A stretch of DNA of 56,633 nucleotides from Prevotella sp. UBA2754 (GTDB lineage Bacteria; Bacteroidota; Bacteroidia; Bacteroidales; Bacteroidaceae). Each line of letters opens with the position of its first letter. Position 1 is the first letter of the stretch. Location of the stretch: contig DEJG01000009.1 of the NCBI GenBank assembly GCA_002353295.1, positions 482 to 57,114 on the forward strand. Reading direction: 5' to 3'. Below the pieces are notes generated by a model. It had not been told where the DNA came from and searched no databases. It saw nothing but the letters and a program-made list of their open reading frames with translations. Below, piece by piece: positions 1-7,915 of this stretch. The position numbers were made by a program, and so were the translations under genes.

Positions 1-64
1 TTGGCTCGAGACCCCCTATTTTCCCTTCCAAAATTTACGGACTGATTTTAAAGCATGGAAATAT

Positions 65-90
65 AGCAGATAGCAGGATTGCTATTTGCT
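65..90 (-). terminator. Hairpin downstream of the glycosyltransferase gene
   Basis: An 11-bp stem (AGCAGATAGCA against TGCTATTTGCT, one G-U pair) with the 4-base loop GGAT lies 29 bases after the stop codon of the minus-strand glycosyltransferase gene. The U-run on the minus strand is weak, so termination is plausible but unproven. I see nothing else in bases 1-118. Confidence 0.45.
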
Positions 91-118
91 GAAACAGCCA
101 TAAGCATAAGAATCATTT

Positions 119-1141
119 TCATTTCGATAATTTCGAGAATTGTTTGCGACCTTTGATGTAGTATTGCCATAGAATAGAGAAGGGACGCTGTTCTGGAATG
201 ACGGTGACTTGGCGGGACTGCTGGATAGCCTGGCGATCGGCATCAAAGTCATGTTTCCAACGGTTGAAGGCGCGACGGGCCTTATAAATGGCACAGAAAT
301 CGCCCCAATTGCGATTCATCAGCAGTGTCTGCCATGCAGCTACATAGTCGAGTAGCCAACGCCAACGCATCACGTGCGATAGTTCGCTATCGGGCAGACA
401 TTTATAGAGCATGGTGAGGTTATTACGGAAATTGAGGAAGGTCTTCATGGGATTCGATTTGGGCAACGTGCCCCCCCCTACATGATAGACGTAACTTTCG
501 GGCAGACTGTAAATCTTTCGTCCACGGATGCGCAGACGCCAGCAAAGGTCAATCTCTTCATTATGCGCAAAGAAACGACCGTCGAGTGCTCCTGCTTCCC
601 AATAGTCCTTAGAACGGATCATGAGGGCTGCGCCTGTAGCCCAAAGTATTTCGGTGGCATAGTCGTATTGTCCGTTGTCGTCTTCAACAGTATCGAAAAT
701 GCGTCCACGACAGAAGGGATAGCCAAAACGATCGAGGAATCCCCCACTCGCCCCAGCATATTCAAATTTATCCTTATCAAAAATGGACAGCAGTTTGGGC
801 TGACAGGCAGCCACTTCAGGATGGGCATCCATAAACTCGACAAGCGGAGTGAGCCAATGGTGCGTCACCTCAATGTCGCTATTGAGCAGGAGATAATATT
901 CGGCATCTATCTGCCGAAGGGCCTTGTTATACCCCTCGGCAAACCCCCAGTTTTTCTCCAGTACAATGGTTTTACACTCAGGAAACTCACTGGCTAACAT
1001 CTGCAGAGAATCATCGGTTGAGGCATTATCTGCCACATAGACCGTTGCCTCGTCGCGCGAGTAGTTCAATACGGTGGGCAGATACTGATGTAGCATTTTC
1101 TGTCCGTTCCAGTTCAAGATCACAATAGCTACTTTATCCAT
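119..1141 (-). CDS. Family 2 glycosyltransferase
   Basis: The 340-residue protein opens with the GT-A fold start VAIVILNWNGQ and has ADNASTDDS and LLLNSDIEV (DxD-like metal and nucleotide-sugar site) in the first 90 residues. Later it has the NEEIDLCWRL and VYHVGGGTL motifs typical of rhamnosyl- and other GT2 transferases that build cell-surface polysaccharide on the cytoplasmic face. The donor and acceptor cannot be read from the sequence. It overlaps the end of mtaB by 13 bases and is probably cotranscribed with it. The VGGG codons form a run of eight G (complement at 471-478), a possible slippage site. Confidence 0.85.
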   Translation of the reverse strand: MDKVAIVILNWNGQKMLHQYLPTVLNYSRDEATVYVADNASTDDSLQMLASEFPECKTIVLEKNWGFAEGYNKALRQIDAEYYLLLNSDIEVTHHWLTPLVEFMDAHPEVAACQPKLLSIFDKDKFEYAGASGGFLDRFGYPFCRGRIFDTVEDDNGQYDYATEILWATGAALMIRSKDYWEAGALDGRFFAHNEEIDLCWRLRIRGRKIYSLPESYVYHVGGGTLPKSNPMKTFLNFRNNLTMLYKCLPDSELSHVMRWRWLLDYVAAWQTLLMNRNWGDFCAIYKARRAFNRWKHDFDADRQAIQQSRQVTVIPEQRPFSILWQYYIKGRKQFSKLSK

Positions 1142-2457
1142 CGCAGTGCCGTTTTATCATGATTAAATTCGCCCAACATGCCAGTGAGCAACTGATTATC
1201 ATACTCCGGACGAGCCTCGGCAGCCGATAGTTCCACACGGATATAGTTACGGGTAAAACCATGCATCGCCTTGCCACGGGGTGCTTTTTCGAAAAGCACT
1301 TCTGCCTCAGTGCCGATATATTGCTGATAGAAGGCATGCGTCTTCTCGTCAGAGAGTTCGAGCAACAACCGACTGCGTTCACGCTTATCGGCATCACTAA
1401 CCACATAGGGAATCTTCAAAGCAGCAGTACCCGGGCGCTCGGAATACGGGAACACATGAAGCTGGGTGACATCCAAATGGCGAAGGAATTCATAGGTTTC
1501 CTCGAAACATTCAGGCGTTTCGCCACGACAGCCCACCATCACATCCACACCAATAAAGGCATCAGGCATCACAGACTTGATGCGATAAATCTTATCAGCA
1601 AACAACTGACGGTCGTAATGACGGTGCATCAGTTTCAGCACTGTATCACTCCCACTCTGCAAAGGAATATGGAAATGGGGCATGAAGGCCCGACTGTGGG
1701 CACAATAGTCAATCAGTTCGTCACTCATCAAATCAGGCTCCAAACTGCTGATGCGATAGCGGTGAATACCCTCAACGGCATCCAAAGCCTTCACCAAGTC
1801 AATAAACTTTTCGCCTGTGGTCTTACCAAAATCGCCAATATTTACACCCGTCAGCACAATTTCCTTACCTCCTTCACGAGCAGCCTGCTCTGCCTGAGCT
1901 ACCAACGAGGCTATATCAGGATTGCGGCTGAAACCACGGGCATAGGGAATGGTGCAATAGGTGCAGAAGTAATCACAACCATCCTGCACTTTCAAAAAAT
2001 AGCGAGTGCGATTGCCTCGTGAGCATGAAGGCGTAAAGGTTTTTATATCTTTTGTTTTCACTGTCTGATATGATGCGAAACCATCACTTCCACTCAATCC
2101 CTCAGCAAGTAATTGGATGAGCTTAGCCTTCTCATTGGCACCCAATACCAGATTGACCCCGTCAATCTTACTCACCTGTTCTGGTTTCAACTGGGCATAA
2201 CATCCGGTAACCACAACAAAAGCATTTGGATGTTGGCGCACCATGCGATGAATAGCTTGACGACATTTATGATCGGCCACCTCAGTGACTGAACAAGTAT
2301 TAATTAAACAGATATCCGCCTGCTCACCTTTTGCAGCCGTCTGCACACCTAACTCCTGGAGCATCTTGGAAAAAGTAGATGTCTCAGAGAAATTCAACTT
2401 ACAACCCAAAGTGAAGTAAGCAGCCTTTTTTCCTTGAAAAACTGACGAATCTATCAT
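1129..2457 (-). CDS. mtaB: tRNA (t6A37) methylthiotransferase MtaB
   Basis: This radical-SAM enzyme adds a methylthio group to N6-threonylcarbamoyl-A37 of tRNA, giving ms2t6A. In order, the 442 residues show an N-terminal UPF0004 domain with three cluster cysteines (TLGCKLN, NTCSVTE, VTGCYAQ), the radical-SAM motif CDYFCTYC with the following YARG, and a C-terminal TRAM-like region containing KAMHGFTRNYIRVE. The length matches the MtaB branch rather than MiaB or RimO. A promoter box lies 31 bases upstream on the minus strand. The family assignment is firm; the exact tRNA substrate is inferred from family knowledge. Confidence 0.9.
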   Translation of the reverse strand: MIDSSVFQGKKAAYFTLGCKLNFSETSTFSKMLQELGVQTAAKGEQADICLINTCSVTEVADHKCRQAIHRMVRQHPNAFVVVTGCYAQLKPEQVSKIDGVNLVLGANEKAKLIQLLAEGLSGSDGFASYQTVKTKDIKTFTPSCSRGNRTRYFLKVQDGCDYFCTYCTIPYARGFSRNPDIASLVAQAEQAAREGGKEIVLTGVNIGDFGKTTGEKFIDLVKALDAVEGIHRYRISSLEPDLMSDELIDYCAHSRAFMPHFHIPLQSGSDTVLKLMHRHYDRQLFADKIYRIKSVMPDAFIGVDVMVGCRGETPECFEETYEFLRHLDVTQLHVFPYSERPGTAALKIPYVVSDADKRERSRLLLELSDEKTHAFYQQYIGTEAEVLFEKAPRGKAMHGFTRNYIRVELSAAEARPEYDNQLLTGMLGEFNHDKTALRWIK

Positions 2458-2487
2458 ATTTATATTAAGGTGTCACATTTGCGAGGA

Positions 2488-2495
2488 CAAAGGTA
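2488..2495 (-). promoter_or_regulatory. Promoter -7 box for mtaB
   Basis: TACCTTTG on the minus strand matches the Bacteroidetes TAnnTTTG box and ends 30 bases before the mtaB start codon. Confidence 0.6.
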
Positions 2496-2664
2496 CACAT
2501 AATTTGCCAAAAAAGACGCATTTTTAGCAAATATTCAGTTAAGTGTAAAAAATACGCGTTTTTTAACATTTCGTAATTGCTTGATTTATAGCTATTTGCA
2601 AAAAAGTTACAAAATTACCTAAAAAAAAGTCACAAAAAAAAGTACAACGTATTAAAAAAATGCC

Positions 2665-2672
2665 TACCTTTG
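2665..2672 (+). promoter_or_regulatory. Promoter -7 box for the small lipoprotein gene
   Basis: TACCTTTG precedes the start codon at 2725 by about 52 bases. The A-rich stretch 2600-2660 between it and the mtaB promoter holds no gene. Confidence 0.6.
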
Positions 2673-2724
2673 CATCGTTTTAATAAACAAATGATTGTTT
2701 TACAGATTTAAAAAGCTTAGAAAA

Positions 2725-2886
2725 ATGAAAAAATTAGTATTTATGTTCGCTGCTATCGTTGCAGTATCTTTCGCTTCTTGTGGTAACAAGGCTCAGACCG
2801 CTGAGGTTGACACCGATTCAGTAGAGGTTGTTGATAGCGCTGATACCGTTGCTGCTGACACTGTAGCTGCTGATAGCGTTAAGTAA
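2725..2886 (+). CDS. Small predicted lipoprotein with acidic repeat tail
   Basis: I place the start at 2725 (MKKLVFMFAAIVAVS...) because the ten codons upstream would put charged residues before the signal peptide. The 53-residue product has a lipoprotein signal peptide ending in FASC, so Cys19 would be the lipidated residue. The remaining residues form a Val/Asp/Ala/Thr repeat (DTVAADTVAADSV) with no predicted fold. The gene has its own promoter and a strong terminator, so it is a one-gene unit and probably well expressed. I know of no function; short acidic lipoproteins of this kind occur in Bacteroidales. Confidence 0.75.
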   Translation: MKKLVFMFAAIVAVSFASCGNKAQTAEVDTDSVEVVDSADTVAADTVAADSVK

Positions 2887-2918
2887 TTCAACTACTCGAA
2901 CAAAAATTGAGAGAAATG

Positions 2919-2952
2919 CCGCTGGACGAGAGTTCAGCGGTTTTTTTATTTT
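2919..2952 (+). terminator. Rho-independent terminator of the small lipoprotein gene
   Basis: The stem CCGCTG/CAGCGG is followed by seven T and then ATTTT, 33 bases after the stop codon. Confidence 0.85.
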
Positions 2953-2994
2953 CTAGGATTACCCTTGATTTGACTAGGATTTCTTAGTAATGTC

Positions 2995-3024
2995 AAAAAA
3001 TCCCGAGCATAGTTGCTCGGGATT
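2995..3024 (-). terminator. Terminator of the rpsF-rpsR-rplI operon
   Basis: A perfect 11-bp stem (AATCCCGAGCA/TGCTCGGGATT) with a 4-base loop is followed on the minus strand by a run of six U. Confidence 0.85.
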
Positions 3025-3062
3025 CTCTGTGTATAATAACTATGATTTGCTTTACAGCATGG

Positions 3063-3599
3063 TTATTCTTCTGTAGCGGGAGCTTCTTCAGCAACTGGAG
3101 CCTCAACAGGAGCCTCAGCAACGACAGGAGCTTCCTCCTTTTTCTCTTCAGCAGGAGCATTTTCTGCTACAACCTTTACAGGAATAGCTACCTCTACCTC
3201 CTTGTGGAAGTGAACAGTAGCAACATAGTCACCAACGGTCTTAGCGTCAGTCATCGTAATAATCTTACGATCGATGTCATGACCCAACTTCTTCAACTCC
3301 TCAGCAACGATACCAGCATTCACCGAACCATAAAGCTGACCAGTGGCACTTACCTTAGCAGCAATGCAGAGAGCAACATCCTTGATGGCTTCGCCCTTTT
3401 TCTCTGCCTCAGCCTTGATAGCTGCAAGCTTATGAGCCTGCTGTTTCAAGTTTTCTGCCAAAATCTTCTTTGCAGAAGGAGAAGCAATCACAGCCTTACC
3501 CTGAGGAATCAGGTAGTTACGGCCATAACCAGACTTAACGTTTACGATATCGTTCTTATAACCCAGACCGATAATATCTTCTTTCAGAATAATTTCCAT
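3063..3599 (-). CDS. rplI: 50S ribosomal protein L9
   Basis: L9 binds 23S rRNA near the L1 stalk and helps maintain reading frame. Residues 1-40 carry the conserved N-terminal domain (MEIILKEDIIGLGYKNDIVN, then GYGRNYLIP), followed by the long connecting helix and the C-terminal domain ending near residue 146. The 178-residue length exceeds the usual ~150 because of a Glu/Ala/Pro-rich tail (residues 147-178), a low-complexity extension that is probably flexible. It is the last gene of the rpsF-rpsR-rplI operon and is followed directly by a terminator. Confidence 0.97.
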   Translation of the reverse strand: MEIILKEDIIGLGYKNDIVNVKSGYGRNYLIPQGKAVIASPSAKKILAENLKQQAHKLAAIKAEAEKKGEAIKDVALCIAAKVSATGQLYGSVNAGIVAEELKKLGHDIDRKIITMTDAKTVGDYVATVHFHKEVEVAIPVKVVAENAPAEEKKEEAPVVAEAPVEAPVAEEAPATEE

Positions 3600-3619
3600 A
3601 TTGACGTCCTCCTCCTTAT

Positions 3620-3886
3620 TTATTTCAACATATCAGTTACGTAAGGAAGCAGTGCAATCTGGCGAGCACGCTTAACAGCCTGAGCTACACGACGCTGATA
3701 CTTCAGTGAAGTACCGGTAATGCGACGAGGAAGAATTTTACCCTGCTCATTCAGGAACTTCTTCAGGAACTCAGGATCCTTATAGTCTACATACTTAATA
3801 CCACTCTTCTTGAAGCGGCAATACTTCTTCTTCTTTGTGTCGATAGAAGGAGCTGTCAAATAGCGGATTTCTGATTCTTGTGCCAT
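3620..3886 (-). CDS. rpsR: 30S ribosomal protein S18
   Basis: The 88-residue protein contains YKDPEFLKKF and the conserved C-terminal LPRRITGTSLKYQRRVAQAV segment, followed by RARQIALLPY. S18 pairs with S6 on the 30S platform, and the gene sits between rpsF and rplI as in most bacteria. Length and order are typical. Confidence 0.97.
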   Translation of the reverse strand: MAQESEIRYLTAPSIDTKKKKYCRFKKSGIKYVDYKDPEFLKKFLNEQGKILPRRITGTSLKYQRRVAQAVKRARQIALLPYVTDMLK

Positions 3887-3888
3887 AG

Positions 3889-4233
3889 TTATGCCTCCTC
3901 TTTTTTACCTAATTTGTTACGACGCTTTTCAGCATACTCTACAGCATACTTGTCAAGCTTCACTGTCTGGAAACGAATCACTTTCTCGTCACGACGGAAA
4001 GCAGTTTCCAAAATCTTGATCACTTCTGGCTCTGCACTGAATTCTACCAGGTAATAGAAACCTGTAGACTTCTTCTGAATAGCATAAGCCATCTTCTTCA
4101 ATCCCCAGGCCTCTTCGTTCACGATTTCTGCACCTTTATCGGTGAGAATCTTCTTGAATTTAGCGACCGTTTCCTTTGTCTGGTCATCAGACAAAACGGG
4201 AGTCAAAATGAAAACGGTTTCGTATTGATTCAT
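3889..4233 (-). CDS. rpsF: 30S ribosomal protein S6
   Basis: The 114-residue protein shows the S6 fold markers YETVFILTPVLSD at the N terminus, GLKKMAYAI in the middle and RRDEKVIRF near the end. It leads the operon, two bases before rpsR. A TACCTTTG box lies 48 bases upstream. In many bacteria the S6:S18 dimer binds its own leader, but I could not identify such a structure in the roughly 40-base leader here. Confidence 0.97.
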   Translation of the reverse strand: MNQYETVFILTPVLSDDQTKETVAKFKKILTDKGAEIVNEEAWGLKKMAYAIQKKSTGFYYLVEFSAEPEVIKILETAFRRDEKVIRFQTVKLDKYAVEYAEKRRNKLGKKEEA

Positions 4234-4280
4234 AATACTTAAAATAAATAATTATTTGTTATTTTGCAAAATTGCGGGTG

Positions 4281-4288
4281 CAAAGGTA
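4281..4288 (-). promoter_or_regulatory. Promoter -7 box for rpsF operon
   Basis: TACCTTTG on the minus strand, 48 bases upstream of the rpsF start. It lies back to back with the promoter of the small membrane protein gene. Confidence 0.65.
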
Positions 4289-4332
4289 CAAAATAATTCG
4301 AAATTTTTCATGCTTTATTCATAATTATTTCG

Positions 4333-4340
4333 TAATTTTG
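4333..4340 (+). promoter_or_regulatory. Promoter -7 box for the 58-residue membrane protein
   Basis: TAATTTTG ends 18 bases before the ATG at 4359, supporting that this short reading frame is a gene. Confidence 0.55.
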
Positions 4341-4358
4341 CCTGAAATTTAACGTTTT

Positions 4359-4535
4359 ATGAAGAAATATGCTTCTTTTTTGGGTGTTTTATTGATTGTG
4401 GCAGGCACATTATTGCTATTAGTGACTTATTTGCTACACCACACCACCAACTGGCTATTGACTAGTGGACTGCTACTCATTGTAGCTGGTATTGTAGGTT
4501 ATGTGCAAGGTATTAAGTTCAACAGCAAATACTAA
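4359..4535 (+). CDS. 58-residue two-helix membrane protein
   Basis: A short frame from ATG 4359 to TAA 4533-4535 encodes MKKYASFLGVLLIVAGTLLL followed by a short polar turn (HHTTNW) and a second hydrophobic helix (LLTSGLLLIVAGIVGYV), ending GIKFNSKY. The pattern is a hairpin of two membrane helices with GxxxG-like small-residue spacing. A TAATTTTG box sits just upstream. Its stop codon overlaps the stop of the SGNH hydrolase gene by four bases (tail to tail), so both frames are constrained. Small proteins of this form recur in Bacteroidales; I know of no function. Confidence 0.75.
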   Translation: MKKYASFLGVLLIVAGTLLLLVTYLLHHTTNWLLTSGLLLIVAGIVGYVQGIKFNSKY

Positions 4536-5212
4536 TCCTTCAGTGCACTAGCCACTTGTTCAGCTATCTGTTGCATACCTTTCTGTGACGGATGTCCCCA
4601 CTGCTTGTCGATATCGTGCAACAAAATATACTGGACCTGATAATGATCACAGATGGTTTTCATGGACGAAGTTACTTCATCTGAAAGGATATCATTGATG
4701 ATTACATAAATATCGACACCAGGATAACGATTCTGCAAACTGGCTAATACATAAGCCATGGCTGGACGGAAATTATACAAATCACTTTTCTGCCAGTTGC
4801 TATACTGGAACTGGCCTATAGGTGATTTAGCCCATGTATCATTCGTACCTCCAAACACTAGAATCACGTCGGGAGAGCCCAAATGCCATAAACGGGTGCA
4901 ATAAGAACGATCGCTGTAGTCAGCTCCTTCGTATCCGGTATGACAAATAGTAGCTCCTGAGAAAGAATTATTCTGGCAGAGACGATAACCTTGATTGTTA
5001 CGTATGAGTTGTTGCCACCATAACTGACGAACATCCTGTACGTCATTATTCTCAGCTTTCTCCTGCGGATACCATACATAATTACTATCGGGCAAGACAA
5101 AACCCTTATACGTACTATAGGAATCACCAAGTATGGAAATGCCACGTTTTGACTGTGCCTGAGATGCCAAGCAAGCTAAGGTTACCAGAAATAAAAATGT
5201 TAATCGTTTCAT
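4532..5212 (-). CDS. Secreted SGNH/GDSL hydrolase
   Basis: A signal peptide (MKRLTFLFLVTLACLASQAQ) is followed by the SGNH block I motif GDSYS (nucleophile Ser31), a block III GGTND motif, and the block V pair near the C terminus (DKQWGHPSQKG, catalytic Asp/His). The 226-residue protein is therefore an exported esterase or lipase, probably acting on acylated glycans in the periplasm or at the surface. The substrate is not readable. It follows tRNA-Asp and a terminator hairpin and is likely its own unit. Confidence 0.85.
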   Translation of the reverse strand: MKRLTFLFLVTLACLASQAQSKRGISILGDSYSTYKGFVLPDSNYVWYPQEKAENNDVQDVRQLWWQQLIRNNQGYRLCQNNSFSGATICHTGYEGADYSDRSYCTRLWHLGSPDVILVFGGTNDTWAKSPIGQFQYSNWQKSDLYNFRPAMAYVLASLQNRYPGVDIYVIINDILSDEVTSSMKTICDHYQVQYILLHDIDKQWGHPSQKGMQQIAEQVASALKD

Positions 5213-5238
5213 CTTTTGTTATCGGTTTAGTCAAACGA

Positions 5239-5270
5239 AAAGCTCACTGAATATCGATTCAATGAGCTTT
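5239..5270 (-). terminator. Hairpin terminator after tRNA-Asp
   Basis: A 14-bp stem (AAAGCTCACTGAAT against ATTCAATGAGCTTT, one G-U pair) lies just downstream of the tRNA, with T-rich sequence on either side, so it could act in both directions. Confidence 0.75.
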
Positions 5271-5279
5271 CTCTTTTTG

Positions 5280-5353
5280 CGGTGCGTACGAGGCTCGAAC
5301 TCGTGACCTCCTGCGTGACAGGCAGGCATTCTAACCAACTGAACTAACGCACC
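5280..5353 (-). tRNA. tRNA-Asp (GTC)
   Basis: The minus strand folds as a complete tRNA. The 7-bp acceptor stem is GGTGCGT/ACGCACC with G as the discriminator base. The D arm contains TTCAGTTGG. The anticodon stem CCTGC/GCAGG encloses the loop CTGTCAC, giving anticodon GTC, and the T arm has GAGTTCGAGCCTC. The CCA end is not encoded. A promoter box lies 20 bases upstream and a hairpin terminator directly downstream. Confidence 0.97.
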
Positions 5354-5372
5354 AGTTTCTGTTTTGCGGGTG

Positions 5373-5380
5373 CAAAGGTA
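5373..5380 (-). promoter_or_regulatory. Promoter -7 box for tRNA-Asp
   Basis: TACCTTTG on the minus strand, 19 bases before the mature tRNA 5' end. Confidence 0.6.
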
Positions 5381-5420
5381 TGAAGAATTTTGGTATCCAC
5401 AAAACTATTTCTGTTAAAAT

Positions 5421-5933
5421 TTATAAAATTCTTTGCATTAAAAGTGCATCGTGATACTCTCGACCATCATAAAGCCATCCCCGCAGTTGAGCAGACTCTT
5501 TGAATGTCAGCTTGTTAAACAACTTTATAGCGGCAATATTCTGAGAATCCACAAAAACATAAACTTGATGAAGATGGAGTACTCTCAAAGAATATCGCAA
5601 CATTTCCTGGATAGCAGCAGTAGCATATCCTTGATGCCGATAATCTTTCAAAATTACTATTCCTAGCTCTGCGCGTAAGTGCTGAGGATCGAAATTTACC
5701 ACATCGGCTATACCTACCGTATCCCCGACCTCGTTTTCGACTATGAAACGTACTTGGCGGTCGATATAGATATCAGAACTGGCATGAGCAATATAATCAT
5801 GAAGTGTATAACGGGAATAAGGTACGTTTGTTGCACCTACATCCCATAAGGACACATCGTTCTCAACAGCATAAAGCATCTCCAGATCTTCAGGTTCCAA
5901 TGCCCTCAACCGAATGTTCACATTTTCAGTCAT
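5421..5933 (-). CDS. GNAT family N-acetyltransferase (RimJ/RimL type)
   Basis: The 170-residue protein has the RimJ/RimL-type layout: NIRLRALEPEDLEMLYAVEND at the start, AELGIVILKDYRHQGYATAAI as the acetyl-CoA pyrophosphate-binding segment, and VFVDSQNIAAIKLFNKLTF near the C terminus. It would acetylate an amine on a protein or small molecule in the cytoplasm. Its start codon overlaps the stop of the glycosyltransferase upstream, so it is the last gene of the engB operon. The substrate is unknown. Confidence 0.85.
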   Translation of the reverse strand: MTENVNIRLRALEPEDLEMLYAVENDVSLWDVGATNVPYSRYTLHDYIAHASSDIYIDRQVRFIVENEVGDTVGIADVVNFDPQHLRAELGIVILKDYRHQGYATAAIQEMLRYSLRVLHLHQVYVFVDSQNIAAIKLFNKLTFKESAQLRGWLYDGREYHDALLMQRIL

Positions 5934-6841
5934 TATCTGAGCAATTCTTGTGGGGTAATCACTGTTTTCACACGGGTACGAACTAAACGAGAAGGCAGAA
6001 TACCAATCATACCTAATAAAGCACGCAGGTAGACACCAAACTCAATTCCCTTACGAGCAAAGAAATTCAAATGTCCATAATGCTTCCGGAAATAAATAAT
6101 CATTGCTTTATAGAATATACGCACATAACGTACAGTGGTCTTATTGGTACTTCCACCCTTATAATGTACGATTTTACAAGGTATATAGCAATTATGCCAG
6201 CCTGCATCCAATAACCGGCAAGAGAGATCGATATCCTCTCCATACATAAAGAAATCCTCGTCCAACAGGCCCACTTCATTGAGTGCTTTGCGACGAACAA
6301 AGAAGAAAGCACCACTAACAACTTCGATTTCTGCTGGTTCATTCCACGATAGCCAACTCATATAATAGCGTCCTAACTTACGATTACGAGGAAAGAGATC
6401 GGCCAACCCACACATTTTATAGAATGACACCAGTGGTGTAGGACGTCCTCTTCGTGACTCCATGGCTTTTGTTCCGTCAGCATTCAACATTTGAACACCT
6501 GCTGCACCTACAGTACTATGTGCGTCCATAAACTTGACAACCTCACGAAGTGTATTTTCTGCAACCACCGTATCAGGATTCAACAATAGTACATACTCAC
6601 TCTCGCTCTCACGAATACCTATATTATTGGCACGAGCGAAACCGATATTTCCCCCACTCTCGATGATTCTCACCTGAGGATAGTTCTGACGAATATATGG
6701 TAACGTATCGTCATGTGACTGGTTATCAACCACGATGATTTCACTGTCTATGCCCTGCAAAGCTTTCTCTACACTCTGCAAGCACTGGTCGACATACTGT
6801 CGTACGTTATAACTGACTATGATGATTGTTAATTTCTTCAT
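5933..6841 (-). CDS. Family 2 glycosyltransferase
   Basis: I choose the start at 6841 (MKKLTIIIVSYNVRQYV) because the GT-A fold begins immediately there. The frame remains open four codons further up. The 302-residue product has IIVVDNQSHDDT, NIGFARANN and LLLNPDTVV (metal/nucleotide-sugar site), then MYGEDIDLSCRLL and IVHYKGGST. It resembles rhamnosyltransferases of surface polysaccharide synthesis; the donor is not determinable. The start lies inside the upstream membrane protein gene (35-base overlap), suggesting translational coupling. Confidence 0.85.
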   Translation of the reverse strand: MKKLTIIIVSYNVRQYVDQCLQSVEKALQGIDSEIIVVDNQSHDDTLPYIRQNYPQVRIIESGGNIGFARANNIGIRESESEYVLLLNPDTVVAENTLREVVKFMDAHSTVGAAGVQMLNADGTKAMESRRGRPTPLVSFYKMCGLADLFPRNRKLGRYYMSWLSWNEPAEIEVVSGAFFFVRRKALNEVGLLDEDFFMYGEDIDLSCRLLDAGWHNCYIPCKIVHYKGGSTNKTTVRYVRIFYKAMIIYFRKHYGHLNFFARKGIEFGVYLRALLGMIGILPSRLVRTRVKTVITPQELLR

Positions 6842-7274
6842 TTTCGTAAACATTATCAGGGGTTACTTCGGACTCACAGCGAGCCAACGATGGATAGACA
6901 AACGGTAGGCATATCAAGATAATAATTGCCAAATAGCCGAATGTCGGTTTAAGAAACAGTTCGTAAAAGAGTACGTTTGCCACCAAAGGTAAATTCAACA
7001 GATAAAGTCGAATAAAACCCCACTTTCGCAACGCTTCAATTCCCCTATTAGCTATATCGCGTTTCACCTTTCCAATCTTGAACAGACGCAGGGACAGCCA
7101 GATATTACCCAGAGTCATCAGTTCCATTACCACCTCTGTTGCAAATTCTGCCTGACTATTACCTACGGCAATCCCCGACTCCAGTAGTCCTGTTTCAAAT
7201 ACCAACAGTTCGACGACTGCCAACGTCAGGAACCCCCAAAAGACGCTCATTAAAAATGTCTGTATCTGTTTCAT
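6807..7274 (-). CDS. Conserved membrane protein of unknown function
   Basis: I do not recognise a named family. The protein (155 residues from MKQIQTFLMS, or 164 if translation starts at 7301 inside recR) has about four hydrophobic segments: the N-terminal FWGFLTLAVVELLVF, a segment around MELMTLGNIWLSL, LYLLNLPLVANVLFYELFL, and FGYLAIIILICLPFVYPSL. A basic cytoplasmic loop (FKIGKVKRDIANRGIEALRKWG) lies between them. I prefer 7274 because it lies beyond the recR stop codon. It sits between recR and a glycosyltransferase in the same operon. Confidence 0.65.
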   Translation of the reverse strand: MKQIQTFLMSVFWGFLTLAVVELLVFETGLLESGIAVGNSQAEFATEVVMELMTLGNIWLSLRLFKIGKVKRDIANRGIEALRKWGFIRLYLLNLPLVANVLFYELFLKPTFGYLAIIILICLPFVYPSLARCESEVTPDNVYENEEINNHHSQL

Positions 7275-7287
7275 ATTCTTGTTTGTT

Positions 7288-7902
7288 TTATTTTCCATCA
7301 AAGGGGGTACGGTTCAGAATTGACCGTCCTAAAGTTACTTCATCTGCATATTCCAATTCATCGCCTACAGGAATGCCTCGGGCTATAATACTCAATTTAA
7401 CATCGTAAGATGCAAGTTTGCGAAAGATATAGAAATTAGTGGTATCGCCCTCCATCGTAGAACTGAGCGCCAAGATCACCTCCTGAATTTTTTCCTCTTC
7501 CACACGTTTCACCAAAGAATCAATCTCCAAATCAGAAGGGCCCACACCATCCATAGGTGAGATAACCCCACCAAGAACATGATATAGCCCCCTGTACTGT
7601 TGAGTATTCTCAACAGCCATCACATCCTGGATATTCTCAACTACGCATATGGTAGAAGCATCACGATGACTGTCAGCACAGATAGGACACAATTCTGAAT
7701 CGCTGATATTATGACAACGGCGACAATAGTGCACTTCGTGTTTCATCTTAGCAATAGCTTCTACAAACGACTGCACATCCTCAGAATCCTGACGCAACTG
7801 ATATAATACCAGACGCAGGGCAGTCTTTCTACCGATGCCTGGCAATTTTGAGAATTCCTGTACTGCCTTTTCCAGCAGTTGTGATGGATATTGTTGTATC
7901 AT
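7288..7902 (-). CDS. recR: Recombination mediator RecR
   Basis: RecR acts with RecO (and RecF) to load RecA at DNA gaps. The 204-residue protein has the N-terminal HhH-like region (FSKLPGIGRKTALRLVLYQL), a four-cysteine zinc finger (CRRCHNISDSELCPIC), and a Toprim domain with VVENIQDVMAVENT and the downstream HVLGGVISPMDGVGP motif. Length and domain order are standard. It is cotranscribed behind the ABC-F gene with a 13-base gap. Confidence 0.95.
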   Translation of the reverse strand: MIQQYPSQLLEKAVQEFSKLPGIGRKTALRLVLYQLRQDSEDVQSFVEAIAKMKHEVHYCRRCHNISDSELCPICADSHRDASTICVVENIQDVMAVENTQQYRGLYHVLGGVISPMDGVGPSDLEIDSLVKRVEEEKIQEVILALSSTMEGDTTNFYIFRKLASYDVKLSIIARGIPVGDELEYADEVTLGRSILNRTPFDGK

Positions 7903-7915
7903 GTTTATTCTTCAA

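Noticed and set aside
1261..2022. Open frame of 253 codons on the plus strand
   Set aside because: It lies wholly inside mtaB on the other strand. MtaB has every family motif, and this frame has no recognisable domain.
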